From contig OZ244866.1 in assembly GCA_965221185.1 (NCBI GenBank), forward strand, positions 3,410,001-3,474,000: DNA of 64,000 bases, given 5' to 3'. The notes below the pieces were generated by a model. It searched no databases. It saw nothing but the letters and a program-made list of their open reading frames with translations, and was not told the origin of the DNA. A program made the translations under genes and the position numbers. The stretch is from Aldehydirespirator sp965221185. GTDB lineage: Bacteria; Actinomycetota; Acidimicrobiia; Acidimicrobiales; Aldehydirespiratoraceae. Positions 49,846-58,765 of the stretch are shown here, piece by piece; positions within the stretch are counted from its first letter, which is position 1, and every line of letters begins with the position of its first letter.

Positions 49846-50846
49846 CCGAGCCGACGACCGCGGATCGCCCGCGGATCGCCCTGCTGGCCACCGGGGGCAC
49901 CATCGCCTGCCACGCCGGCCCCGACGGGCGGATGGTGCCGGGCGTAACGCCCGAGGAGCTGGTCGCCTCGGTCCCCGGCCTCGCAGACATCGCGTCGATC
50001 AGCGTGGAGTCGCTTCAGAAAGTGTCGGGATTCGACATGGGACCCGAGCGCATGACCGAGGTGGCGCTGCGAGCCCGCGACCTGCTCATGGGCGGTGCCG
50101 TCGACGGGGTGGTGGTGACCCATGGCACGGACACCGTCGAAGAGACCATGTACCTGTGTGAGATGCTGGCCGGCGAGGCGACCGCTCGAGGCCCGATCGT
50201 GTTCGCGTGCGCGATGAGGGCCGGTTCCGAGCCGGGAGCGGACGGCCCGCGAAACCTTCTGAACGCGGTTCGTATCGCTTCGAGTGCCGCGGCCCGCAGG
50301 CGGGGGGTGCTGCTCAGCGTGAACGACCGCATCCATTGCGCGGCCTGGGTCTCCAAGCTCAACACCCGGCATGTGGAGACGTTCGAGTCGGTGCGGGGCG
50401 GCCCCGTCGGCTCGATGCAGGCGGAGGAGCCCGTGTTCGTGCTCGACTCGCCCCGGTCGCCCCGCGGCGATGGCATCCGCGGCGAGGTGCCCCTGGTGAA
50501 GGCCTACACGGGAATGCGGACCGACGCGTTCGACTGGCACCTGGGTCGGGGCATCGATGGACTGGTGGTGGAGGGAACCGGCGCGGGCAACGTGCCCAGC
50601 CCGGTGGCGCCGGGCATCCAGAGGCTCCTGGAAGCGGGCATCCCGGTGATCGTGACGTCGAGGTGTCCGTACGGCCTTCCGGAGTCGCCCTACGGGGGTG
50701 CGGGCGGGGGCGCCAGCCTGGACGACCTGGGCGTGCTCCGGGCCGGGCACCTCAACAGCCCCAAGGCTCGCTTAGCCTTGATGGTCGGTCTGCACGAGAC
50801 CACCACCATCGCCGAGCTGCAGGCCTGGCTCCGCGATATCGGCTGA
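49842..50846 (+). CDS. Asparaginase family protein
   Basis: A 334-residue L-asparaginase/Glu-tRNA(Gln) amidotransferase-type protein. Active-site motif 1 is LLATGGTIAC (~16-25) and motif 2 VVTHGTDTVEETMYL (~89-103), containing the Thr and Asp-Thr pairs of the two catalytic triads. Later segments VEGTGAGNVPSPV and SRCPYG are typical. No signal peptide is present, so it is cytoplasmic. The ATG at 49842 overlaps the preceding stop (ATGA). It could hydrolyse asparagine or other amides. Confidence 0.92.
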   Translation: MTEPTTADRPRIALLATGGTIACHAGPDGRMVPGVTPEELVASVPGLADIASISVESLQKVSGFDMGPERMTEVALRARDLLMGGAVDGVVVTHGTDTVEETMYLCEMLAGEATARGPIVFACAMRAGSEPGADGPRNLLNAVRIASSAAARRRGVLLSVNDRIHCAAWVSKLNTRHVETFESVRGGPVGSMQAEEPVFVLDSPRSPRGDGIRGEVPLVKAYTGMRTDAFDWHLGRGIDGLVVEGTGAGNVPSPVAPGIQRLLEAGIPVIVTSRCPYGLPESPYGGAGGGASLDDLGVLRAGHLNSPKARLALMVGLHETTTIAELQAWLRDIG

Positions 50847-50883
50847 TCATCGTGATCGTCGGCGGCGAAGAGGAGGCGATGCG

Positions 50884-51879
50884 GTGAAGTTCGGGCTCTG
50901 GTACGACTTCCGGAACCCTCAGCGGCAGCGGTGGCCGGATCTGTACGGGGAGCTGCTCGACCAGATCGAGTGGGCGGACTCGGCTGGCTTCGAGTCCGTC
51001 TGGTTGTCGGAGCACCACGTCACCGACGACGGGTACATGCCGTCGGTGTTCGTGATGCTGGCCGCTATCGCCGGCAGGACTCGCAAGCTGCGGCTGGGCA
51101 CCGCGGTGTGCCTGGCTCCTCTCCACCATCCGATCCGCCTGGCCGAGGACGTGGCCGTTGTGGATGTTCTCTCTGGCGGTCGTGTCGAGCTCGGCCTCGC
51201 TCCCGGATACCGACCACTCGAGTTCGATGTGCTGGGCGTGCCCCGGCGCGAGCGAGGCGTCCGCACCGATGAGACCGTCGAGATCCTGCGCATGGCCTGG
51301 ACCGGCGAGAGCTTCTCGTACTCGGGCAGGGTCTTCGACTTGCGGGATGTCGTGGTTCAGCCTGTGCCGCTAGGCGGCTGCGAACTGCCGATCCACATCG
51401 GCGGATCCAGCCCGGCAGCCGCGGATCGGGCCGGGCGCCACGGCTGCAACTTCATGCCCGACGTCGGCACAGGCGCGGACCTCCACAACCAGTATCGCGC
51501 CACGCTGTCAGAGAACGGATTCGATTTTGAGGCCTTCGGCATCACGATGAATGGCTGTGTCTATGTCTGCGACGACCCTGGCCGGGGGCGAGCCCAGGTC
51601 CATCGGGCGCTGACGTACATGTACGAGCGCTACGACGCGTGGGAGAGGGAGGGCGACGGCTCCGACGCCCCCGCCTTCGAGCCAATCGATGTCGAGCGGT
51701 TGGACGAGCTCTGCATCGTCGGATCGCCCGATGACGTCATCGGTAGGTTGAGAGCGGTCCAGGAGGAGTTCTCGCCCGACCGGTTCATCTTCTGGGGCCG
51801 GCTGCCGCTGGTACCGATCGAGGACGCTAGCCGGTCACTCCGCCTGTTCGCCGACGAAGTGATGCCTGCCCTCGGCTGA
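50884..51879 (+). CDS. LLM-class flavin-dependent oxidoreductase
   Basis: A 331-residue TIM-barrel oxidoreductase of the bacterial luciferase-like family, using FMN or the actinobacterial cofactor F420. Landmarks are WLSEHHVTDDGY (~46-57), TAVCLAPLHHPIRLAEDVAVVDVLSGGRVELGLAPGY and HIGGSSPAAADRAG. The GTG at 50884 follows GAGGAGG. Its last 45 bp overlap, tail to tail, with the end of the molybdenum hydroxylase gene on the other strand. The substrate is unknown. Confidence 0.9.
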   Translation: MKFGLWYDFRNPQRQRWPDLYGELLDQIEWADSAGFESVWLSEHHVTDDGYMPSVFVMLAAIAGRTRKLRLGTAVCLAPLHHPIRLAEDVAVVDVLSGGRVELGLAPGYRPLEFDVLGVPRRERGVRTDETVEILRMAWTGESFSYSGRVFDLRDVVVQPVPLGGCELPIHIGGSSPAAADRAGRHGCNFMPDVGTGADLHNQYRATLSENGFDFEAFGITMNGCVYVCDDPGRGRAQVHRALTYMYERYDAWEREGDGSDAPAFEPIDVERLDELCIVGSPDDVIGRLRAVQEEFSPDRFIFWGRLPLVPIEDASRSLRLFADEVMPALG

Positions 51880-54177
51880 GACGAGGTCCGCGATCTGCTG
51901 GGGCCTGACCGGCACCCGGTCGATTTCATGGCCTGTCGCATCCTCGACGGCGTTGGCCAGCGCGGCCACCGCGGCGTGGAGCCCGGCCTCGCCGATCCCG
52001 CGCATCCCTCCCGGATGCTCCGACGGCGACTGGATATGCACGATTTTCATCTGCGGGACGACGTCGGACTCCTTGGGCAGCAGGTAGTGGATGAGACTGG
52101 AGGTGAGCAGGCTCCCCTCGCGGTCGTAGTCGACGGCCTCCAGGAAGACCGACCCCACACCCTGGGCGACTCCGCCCCGTACCTGGCCCTCCACGATCGA
52201 CGGATTGATGACCACGCCGCCGTCTTGGACGACCACGTAGTCGAGGACCTTGAAGGCTCCCGTCGCCTCGAACAGTTCCACGACGGCGGCGTGGCAGCCG
52301 TTGGTCGTGGTGTAGTAACGGCGGTTGAGGTACCGGTTGGTTGACTCGAGTCCCGGTTCCATGCCGGCGGGAAGGGACTGGGCCTGCAAGTGGGCCCGCA
52401 TCGCGATCTCGTCGAGGGTGATCGCCGCAGCCGGCACGCCGCGGACCGTTGCCCGGCCGTCGGCGAGCTCGATGTCGTCGGGGTCGGCCTCCAGCAGGTG
52501 AGCGGCGATGGCCCGCATCTTGGCCGCGACCGCGGCCGCGGCCAACTTGGTGGCCGCTCCGCCCAGCACCGCAGCCCGGCTGCCGTGGGTGCCGCCGCTG
52601 TAGGGACACATCAGCGTGTCGCCGGCCCGTACCTTGATCCGACTCACGGCTACGCGGAGTTCGTCGGCCGCGACTTGGGCCAAGGTCGTTTCAAGGCCCT
52701 GGCCCTGGCTCGACACTCCGGCGAGGATGGTCACGTCGCCGGAGGGTTCGAATCGCACCGTCGCAGACTCGAAGGGTATGGCGACCGACGGGTCAGGCCC
52801 CATCACCCCGGCTGCGGTCGGCGCCACGTAGCTGGCGACGCCCAGGCCGATGTGGCGCCCTTCGGACGCGGCCGCCGACCGTCGTTTCTCCCAGTTGCGG
52901 AAGTCGACGTGATCGAGAGCGGTCTCCAGAGCCTCGAGATGAGTCCCGGTGTCGATCTCAAGGCCGCCGTGGGTTGCGAACGGCACCTCGGTGGCGGTGA
53001 TCATGTTGCGCCGCCGCAACTCCGCTCGGTCGATACCGAGACGGCGGGCAGCCCGATCGATCAGCGACTCGGTTATCCATGTGGCTGCCGGCCCTCCCGT
53101 GGCCCGGTACGAGCAGGTGGGGGTGGTGTTGGTGAGCACTCCCCGGCACCGGTACCCGTAGTGGCCTATGCGGTATGGCCCGGGCAGCGATGTCGTTCCG
53201 ATGAACGTCTCCACCAGGGCTCCCGACCACGGCACTGCGAAGAAGGCCCCGGCCGGGCAGGTGAGCTCGACGCCCAAGCCGGTCCAGGTGCCGTCGCTCT
53301 CGAAACTGGCGACAGCCCGGTAATGAGAGCCGCGACACTGGTAATCGCTGGTGAAGGCCTCGTAGCGGTCGCAGATCCACTTCACCGGGCGCTGCAGGCG
53401 GCGAGCTGCGATCGCAACCACAAGATCCTCGGGATACACGGCCAGCTTCACCCCGAAAGCCCCGCCCACATCGGGGGCGATGATCCGCACTGCGGTTTGG
53501 GGCAACTCCAGGAACGACGCGAGCGCGTCCCGCAGGATGTGAGGCATCTGCGTGCCCGTGTACAGGGTGAGACCCCCGCTGGTCGGGTCGGGCACGGCCA
53601 GGATGCCTCGCGTCTCCATGGGCATGGCCGACTGCCGCTCGGTCCGGTACTCGGCCTCGACCACCAGGTGGGCTGAGGCGATGGCCCCGTCGAGCTCGCC
53701 GGGCCAGGAGTCGTTCACCAGCACGATGTTGCTGGACTCACCGCTGTGAACTTTCGCCAGATCGCTGAGGCTCTCTTCGAGGTCGGCAACGGCCTCGAGG
53801 GGCTCGATGTCGAGAAACACCTGCTCGGCCAAGTCCTCTGCTGCGTAGCGGTCACTGGCCATGACGACTGCGACCGGCTGGCCGGCGTAGGCGACCTCGC
53901 GGCCGGCCAGCAGAGGCTGTCTGGGCCCGGAGTCGTTGGACAATTCGTGGGGCATGTCCGAGTGGCTCAGGACGGCAGTCAGTCTGGGGTCGTCGCGGAT
54001 CTCGTCCAGGCCCATGTCGAGAATCCGCCCATGGGCGACGGGGCTGCGGACGAAGGCGGCGTGGACGGTGTTGGCCGGCTCGAGGTCGGCAACGAAGCGG
54101 CCACGGCCCCGGAGGAGTCTCTCATCCTCGAGCCGGGCCAAGCGGGCGCCGACGAGCGCAGTCGAGCGGCTCGTCAT
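51835..54177 (-). CDS. Molybdenum hydroxylase large subunit (xanthine/CO dehydrogenase family)
   Basis: A 780-residue molybdopterin-binding subunit. The N-terminal a/b hammerhead starts ARLARLEDERLLRGRGRFVAD, and the molybdenum-site region includes PDVGGAFGVKL, SYRATGGPAATWITESLIDRAA and, near the C-terminus, GIGEAGLHAAVAAL with the conserved Glu. CO dehydrogenase form I has AYRCSFR at the active-site loop; this protein has SYRATGG, so it is not a CO oxidiser and hydroxylates some other, probably heterocyclic or aldehyde, substrate. It overlaps the small-subunit gene by 4 bp and the LLM gene by 45 bp at its end. Confidence 0.9.
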   Translation of the reverse strand: MTSRSTALVGARLARLEDERLLRGRGRFVADLEPANTVHAAFVRSPVAHGRILDMGLDEIRDDPRLTAVLSHSDMPHELSNDSGPRQPLLAGREVAYAGQPVAVVMASDRYAAEDLAEQVFLDIEPLEAVADLEESLSDLAKVHSGESSNIVLVNDSWPGELDGAIASAHLVVEAEYRTERQSAMPMETRGILAVPDPTSGGLTLYTGTQMPHILRDALASFLELPQTAVRIIAPDVGGAFGVKLAVYPEDLVVAIAARRLQRPVKWICDRYEAFTSDYQCRGSHYRAVASFESDGTWTGLGVELTCPAGAFFAVPWSGALVETFIGTTSLPGPYRIGHYGYRCRGVLTNTTPTCSYRATGGPAATWITESLIDRAARRLGIDRAELRRRNMITATEVPFATHGGLEIDTGTHLEALETALDHVDFRNWEKRRSAAASEGRHIGLGVASYVAPTAAGVMGPDPSVAIPFESATVRFEPSGDVTILAGVSSQGQGLETTLAQVAADELRVAVSRIKVRAGDTLMCPYSGGTHGSRAAVLGGAATKLAAAAVAAKMRAIAAHLLEADPDDIELADGRATVRGVPAAAITLDEIAMRAHLQAQSLPAGMEPGLESTNRYLNRRYYTTTNGCHAAVVELFEATGAFKVLDYVVVQDGGVVINPSIVEGQVRGGVAQGVGSVFLEAVDYDREGSLLTSSLIHYLLPKESDVVPQMKIVHIQSPSEHPGGMRGIGEAGLHAAVAALANAVEDATGHEIDRVPVRPQQIADLVSAEGRHHFVGEQAE

Positions 54178-54653
54178 GGCGCTGGTTCCCGTCGGAGCCC
54201 CACCGCGGCTTCAATGGCGGCGATGATCGGCTCGTAGCCGGTGCATCGGCAGACATGGGCCGACACCGCCTCGCGAACGTCGATCTCTTCAGCCTCGGAC
54301 GACTCCAGCAGGGCCTGGGCGGTCATTAGCAACCCTGGCGTGCAGAAGCCGCACTGGAGGGCGTGATGGTCGCGGAACGAGCATTGCAGGTCGCTCAGTT
54401 CTTCACCGGCCAGGCTCTCGACCGTCCGGACCGATGAGCCGTGAGCCGACGCGGCGAGCATCAGGCAGCTGCGCACCGGCAGGTCGTCTACCAAGACCGT
54501 GCAGGATCCACAGACGCCGTGCTCGCAGCCGATCTTGGTGCCGACCAGCCCGCAGCCGTCCCTGATGAAGTCAGCCAGCGTCGTTCGGGCATCGACTCGG
54601 GCATCGATCGTCGCGCCGTTGACGGTCACCTCCAGCGAGACGGCTGCACTCAT
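54174..54653 (-). CDS. Molybdenum hydroxylase small subunit (two 2Fe-2S clusters)
   Basis: A 159-residue iron-sulfur subunit. The plant-ferredoxin-type cluster is bound by GCEHGVCGSC (~42-51) plus a later Cys in VRSCLML. The second cluster uses CGFCTPG and CRCTGY near the end. It carries electrons from the molybdenum site to FAD. Overlaps both neighbours by 4 bp (ATGA), so the three subunits are tightly coupled in the order medium-small-large. Confidence 0.95.
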   Translation of the reverse strand: MSAAVSLEVTVNGATIDARVDARTTLADFIRDGCGLVGTKIGCEHGVCGSCTVLVDDLPVRSCLMLAASAHGSSVRTVESLAGEELSDLQCSFRDHHALQCGFCTPGLLMTAQALLESSEAEEIDVREAVSAHVCRCTGYEPIIAAIEAAVGLRREPAP

Positions 54654-55522
54654 CCAATCGGCTCCCCGTGAGATTCTCGCGCTGGTGATGCGGCCTGGCC
54701 GAATGCGTCGGCGGCGAGGTGCTGGATCAGCCGGCGGTGATAGCGATCGCGCTCATCGGTGGCGCTGGCCGCGGTGGCTTGCGCCGCGAGCCCGACGTCC
54801 AAGCTAGCGGTCCCCTCGGAGACGATGAGCTCCTCCGCGGCTGGATGGCGTCGCACCGCACCGCCGCCGGCGAGGGTCGCGACCCGGCATCCGGCAACTG
54901 ATCCGTCGGGGTGGTGGCGGACCTGGCACGTCACGCCCGCGGAGGCGTAGTCGCCGCGTCGCCGGGCGAACTCGGCGAAGCCGTGACCGGTGCTGGCTGC
55001 AGGACGGGGGAATCGGATCGCTTCGATGAGCTCGTCGTCGGCGATGGTTGTGCAGTAGGCCTCGGTCAGGAAATCGTCGATCGACACGGATCGGCTGCCT
55101 CGCAACGATCTCAGTTGCACCTCCGCGCCCAGAGCCAGCGCGACGGCGGGAAGCTCGCCGGCAGGGTCGTTGTGGGCGATGCTCCCCACGATGGTTCCCC
55201 GGTTGCGGATCGGTTCATGGCCGACATGGCTGATGGCTGTGGCAATGATCGGGAACTGCTCGATGGCACCATGCTCGGCCACTCTCCTGTACGTGGCCGC
55301 CGCCCCCACTTCAAGGCTGTCGACGCCGGCCTCGATGGTCATGAGATCGGCGGTCTTGGAGATGTCGAGAAGATGGCCCGGGGCCGCGATGCGCAGGTTC
55401 ATCATTGGCAGCAGTGACTGGCCGCCCGCGAGAATCCTGACATCATCACCGAACTGGGCCAGCACCTCCGCGGCGTGCGCGGCGGTTTCGGCCCGGTGGT
55501 AGATGAACGGGGCGGGCTTCAT
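54650..55522 (-). CDS. Molybdenum hydroxylase FAD-binding medium subunit
   Basis: A 290-residue subunit of the CoxM/xanthine dehydrogenase FAD type. Flavin-binding motifs are ILAGGQSLLPMMNLRIA (~32-48) and NRGTIVGSIAHNDPAGE (~107-123), followed by a C-terminal CO_deh_flav_C domain. The ATG at 55522 starts the usual MKPAPFIYHRAET. It passes electrons from the small subunit to an acceptor. It begins 135 bp after the flavoenzyme gene end; repeat copy 9 fills that gap. Confidence 0.94.
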   Translation of the reverse strand: MKPAPFIYHRAETAAHAAEVLAQFGDDVRILAGGQSLLPMMNLRIAAPGHLLDISKTADLMTIEAGVDSLEVGAAATYRRVAEHGAIEQFPIIATAISHVGHEPIRNRGTIVGSIAHNDPAGELPAVALALGAEVQLRSLRGSRSVSIDDFLTEAYCTTIADDELIEAIRFPRPAASTGHGFAEFARRRGDYASAGVTCQVRHHPDGSVAGCRVATLAGGGAVRRHPAAEELIVSEGTASLDVGLAAQATAASATDERDRYHRRLIQHLAADAFGQAASPARESHGEPIG

Positions 55523-55559
55523 GGGCTGCCTGTTCGGCTCAGAGCGAGCGCGAGCAGGT

Positions 55560-55687
55560 GAGAGCCTGTCGCGTCGTAGGGGTGTCACTCCCGCTCTTGT
55601 TCGCTGCGCTCACGGGCCGCTCGGGCCACGGCCTCGCTCGGCGCCTCGCGAAGATCGTCATGGATCACTCCCTATCCGCTCGGCCTC
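55560..55687 (-). repeat. Dispersed repeat, copy 9 (left end degraded)
   Basis: The core CGCTCTTGTTCGCTGCGCTCACGG-type block (55592 onward) and the right arm CCTATCCGCTCGGCCTC are intact. The left arm is diverged and its edge is uncertain. The flavoenzyme gene ends inside it (stop at 55658-55660), so the last ~10 codons of that gene are repeat sequence. It lies 37 bp before the medium-subunit start on the minus strand. Confidence 0.85.
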
Positions 55688-57829
55688 TTGGCGGGGCGCC
55701 CGCTCGAGGATGTGGCCCATGTCGTGACGATCCCGCGCCACCCGGCGTTCCCGTATGTACGGGAGCGGGACCGCGGGATCCTCGCTGTCGATCTCGCGTG
55801 CCAATCGGTGACCGTCGAAGATGGCGTCGGCCACCAGCATGCGAGGCGAGACGCAATCGCCGATGCGGAACAGTTGCGGGCGGGATTCCTCAGGAGCCGA
55901 CGCCACGGCCTGCTCCACGCTGTCCCAGAGGGCTGTGCTGGGAATCCGCTGGGTCGTCATGACCGTGGCCGCGGCTCCGATGGCTCGCACGGTGTGGTTG
56001 AAGCCGTGCTCGATGATCACTTCGTCCGGGGCGACCTCGGTGACCATTTGCTCCATCAGGAGCTCCACTCCCAGTTCTTCGAGGAGCGGCCTCATGTGCA
56101 CACTCTCGCCGGTCATGCGCATATAGGGCCCCGGCTCCATGTGGGGCGTCACCAGCGAGACACGGTGGCCGCGGCGGGCGAGGACCTCGGCGATGCTCAC
56201 GCCCATGAAGTAGCCCTCGATGTCGAAGACCACCACTCTCTCGTGGTCGACGGACCTCTCGTCGGCCAGGATGTCCTCAGGGGTGTACACCGGGGCCGAC
56301 TCCCAGCCCGTCACCGCTGCGTGGGAGAAGCCGTTCAGGCCGGACCGGTCCCAGACGGACCCGTTGGCAATCACGACGATGTCGGCGCCGTAGTCGAGGA
56401 TGTCAGAGGCGCTCAACTGAGAGTTGGTGATCACCGCAACTTGTGGGAGCTTGTCGATCTGACCTTGTCGCCAGTCGATCACGCGCCGCCAGGTTGACAT
56501 TCCGGGGATGGTGGATACCCAGCGCAAGTGGCCGCCGATCTCGGGCTCTGCCTCCACGACGTGCACATTCTTGAAGCCGCGCTTGCCTAGGACCAGCGCA
56601 CATTCGAGGCCCGCGCTTCCGGCTCCGACGATCAGCACGCTGGCCTCGCGGTTCGATGCTGGCGAGTAGTTCTCTGGATGCCAGCCGCGCTTGTACTCCT
56701 CGCCGGCCGTGGCGTTCTGCGTGCACAGTAGGGTCCATCGGAGATTGACACGCGACACGCAGGCGTTGCAGCCGATGCATTCTCGTATGTCCTCGAATCG
56801 GCCCTCTTCGATCTTCTTGGGGAGGAATGGGTCTGAGATGGAGGGTCTGGCCGCCCCGATGATGTCGAGCTGGCCACTTGTGACCGCCTCCAGCATGGTG
56901 TCTGGACTGGTGAAGCGACCCACGCCCACGATCGGCTTGTCGGTGTGGGGGCGAACCTGGCGGACCCATTCGGCTTGGAAGTTCTCCTTGTAGAACCGAG
57001 CTGGTCCGGCATCCTTGATCCACAGCTCAACGTTCTCGCCGCCGACTTGAAGGTCCCAGAAGTCAACGAGATGGTCGGCGAGCTCGATGAAGCCAACGCC
57101 CTCTTCCGCAACCCGTATTCCTGCGTCTGTGCCATGGAGCGAATCGACGCAGAATCGAGCGGCCACAGCCATCTCGTCGCCGACCTCCTCCTTCACAATC
57201 TCGAGCGTCTCCATCCAGAAGCGGGCCCGATTGGAGAGCGAACCGCCGTACTCGTCGGTGCGGGAGTTGTGCACGTTCATGAGGAATTGCACTGGAACGG
57301 CGCCGATCTCGGCGCCGTGTATGTTCACTATGTCGAAGCCCGCACTTCTCGACCTCTTGGCAGCTTCCAAGTAGAGCTGCTGGACCTCGCGGATATCCCT
57401 CTTGGTCATCGCTCTCACTGAACCGAAGTACGCGGCTTCCTCGATCCTGCCGTGAATATGACGAGCAGGAATACGGCTGTCGATGTTTGTCGAGAACGCA
57501 CCGCCGGCGTGAAGTTCTATGCCCGCAAGAGAGCCATGCTCATGGATTTTGTCGGTCATCCATGTCCAATTGGCTACATCGTCATCGTCCCAAATCCGGG
57601 AAGGCGTCATCTGTCCGGCCCAGTCGAACTCGGGCGCGATCGTTGTTGCCTCGGTATTTACGACGGCCCAGCCTCCCTCGGCTTTGATCCCTCGATGGTA
57701 AGCTTGACCACCAGGGAACACGTCGCCGAATCCAGTGCATTGTGGAGTCTGATAGAAGCGATTACGCATCGTCTTCGGGCCGACAGTGATCGGTTCAAAC
57801 AAGATGTTGAATCGTGCGGGACGGCTCAT
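55658..57829 (-). CDS. Trimethylamine/histamine-dehydrogenase-like iron-sulfur flavoenzyme
   Basis: A 723-residue protein with an FMN TIM barrel (~1-345), a 4Fe-4S motif CIGCNACVSR plus a later Cys (~351, 354, 357, 369) and a C-terminal two-dinucleotide domain (SVLIVGAGSAGLECALVLG). TPQCTGFG places a Cys at ~31, where trimethylamine dehydrogenase attaches FMN covalently. Compared from memory with that enzyme, the substrate bowl is changed: Ala for Tyr60, Val for Trp355, Glu for His172, while Trp264 and Asp267 equivalents remain. So the substrate is probably not trimethylamine. I prefer ATG 57829 over 57835 for ribosome-site spacing. The last residues, EAERIGSDP, come from repeat copy 9. Confidence 0.88.
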   Translation of the reverse strand: MSRPARFNILFEPITVGPKTMRNRFYQTPQCTGFGDVFPGGQAYHRGIKAEGGWAVVNTEATTIAPEFDWAGQMTPSRIWDDDDVANWTWMTDKIHEHGSLAGIELHAGGAFSTNIDSRIPARHIHGRIEEAAYFGSVRAMTKRDIREVQQLYLEAAKRSRSAGFDIVNIHGAEIGAVPVQFLMNVHNSRTDEYGGSLSNRARFWMETLEIVKEEVGDEMAVAARFCVDSLHGTDAGIRVAEEGVGFIELADHLVDFWDLQVGGENVELWIKDAGPARFYKENFQAEWVRQVRPHTDKPIVGVGRFTSPDTMLEAVTSGQLDIIGAARPSISDPFLPKKIEEGRFEDIRECIGCNACVSRVNLRWTLLCTQNATAGEEYKRGWHPENYSPASNREASVLIVGAGSAGLECALVLGKRGFKNVHVVEAEPEIGGHLRWVSTIPGMSTWRRVIDWRQGQIDKLPQVAVITNSQLSASDILDYGADIVVIANGSVWDRSGLNGFSHAAVTGWESAPVYTPEDILADERSVDHERVVVFDIEGYFMGVSIAEVLARRGHRVSLVTPHMEPGPYMRMTGESVHMRPLLEELGVELLMEQMVTEVAPDEVIIEHGFNHTVRAIGAAATVMTTQRIPSTALWDSVEQAVASAPEESRPQLFRIGDCVSPRMLVADAIFDGHRLAREIDSEDPAVPLPYIRERRVARDRHDMGHILERAPRQEAERIGSDP

Positions 57830-57865
57830 GGTCATGACTCCTTGTAGTGGCGATGTCAGGATGAA

Positions 57866-58765
57866 TCAGAGATGGAGCGCAAACCAGTTGGCGCACAAGG
57901 CGGCCGCTTCGTTGCGCCTATCCTTATCCTTGTAAATGGTTTGATGCGACGATTTGCGGATGATCTCCAGCCGCTTGTCACGACAGGGAATGGCGTGGTA
58001 GGCATCGAGAGCAAGATCCCAGTGAGTATGGTCGTCACCCTCAGCCAAGAGTATCAGAGTTGCGCAGCGGTCAATGCGGTCGGCGTAGGGACGGACGTTG
58101 TACTCAAGGAGCCATTCCGTTGAGCGCGTCGTCGCTCTTCCAACGTAGTTGGGTCCCTCCAGGACGAGTTCACGAAACATGTCTGCGCTGGTCGGAAAGG
58201 GCCAGGTTGATAGGCCCTGGGGTTCTTGAGGGTTGTGATTGAGATAGCCGGGGTCTTCTCCGCTGAACTGGGCAGAGCGATCGGACTCGATGGCTTTCAA
58301 CAGCTCCCGGAAGGAAATGGTGCCGTGGGCCAATCGTAGATTCTCATAGCCGTTGATCACCGGTACCACCGAGCTGGCTGCTTTGATCCGGCGGTCGGTA
58401 GCCGCGAGCTGGAGGACATGCCCACCGCTGTAGGAGATTCCCCAAACACCAACTCGCTGAGGATCGATACCGCTGATCTGCTGAGCGAATGAGATGGCGT
58501 TCTTGTAGTCCTCGATCTGATCCCAGGGATTGATTCTCTGCCGTGGCTCGCCTTCGGACTCTCCGAGATGGCGATAGTCGAATACGAGAGCTGCCATCCC
58601 CCGATCATTGAATTCTTTGGCGAACGACGGCTGCACGATCTCCTTCACATAGCACCAGCCGCCTCCTTGCACAATGATCGGGATGTTGTCGCCGTCAGTA
58701 TGTTCGGGCAGATATAGATCTGCCGAAATCATCAGGGTGTCACTGGTGAATGAGACCTGTTCCAT
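57866..58765 (-). CDS. Alpha/beta hydrolase
   Basis: A 299-residue serine hydrolase resembling the X-Pro peptidase/FrsA-like groups. The oxyanion segment is IIVQGGGWCYV (~30-40). The nucleophile elbow WGISYSGG (Ser111) has the GxSYxG form seen in the X-Pro peptidase/CocE group. The Asp is in LLAEGDDHTHWD and the His in SSHQTIYKD. There is no signal peptide. It is transcribed with the flavoenzyme (30-bp gap) and presumably cleaves an ester or amide in the same pathway. Confidence 0.85.
   Translation of the reverse strand: MEQVSFTSDTLMISADLYLPEHTDGDNIPIIVQGGGWCYVKEIVQPSFAKEFNDRGMAALVFDYRHLGESEGEPRQRINPWDQIEDYKNAISFAQQISGIDPQRVGVWGISYSGGHVLQLAATDRRIKAASSVVPVINGYENLRLAHGTISFRELLKAIESDRSAQFSGEDPGYLNHNPQEPQGLSTWPFPTSADMFRELVLEGPNYVGRATTRSTEWLLEYNVRPYADRIDRCATLILLAEGDDHTHWDLALDAYHAIPCRDKRLEIIRKSSHQTIYKDKDRRNEAAALCANWFALHL

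Noticed and set aside
52740..52760. A tRNA T-loop-like GGTTCGAATC
   Set aside because: It lies inside the molybdenum hydroxylase coding sequence and no acceptor or anticodon stem surrounds it. No tRNA or rRNA gene was found in the window.
51835..55522. Carbon monoxide dehydrogenase (coxMSL)
   Set aside because: Gene order and cofactors fit the family, but the active-site loop is SYRATGG, not AYRCSFR.
4251..55687. The dispersed repeats as a CRISPR array or as IS1380-derived MITEs
   Set aside because: Copies are kilobases apart with no spacers, and their ends (GAGGCCGAGCGG) do not match the IS ends (CCYGGATCCACCGG).
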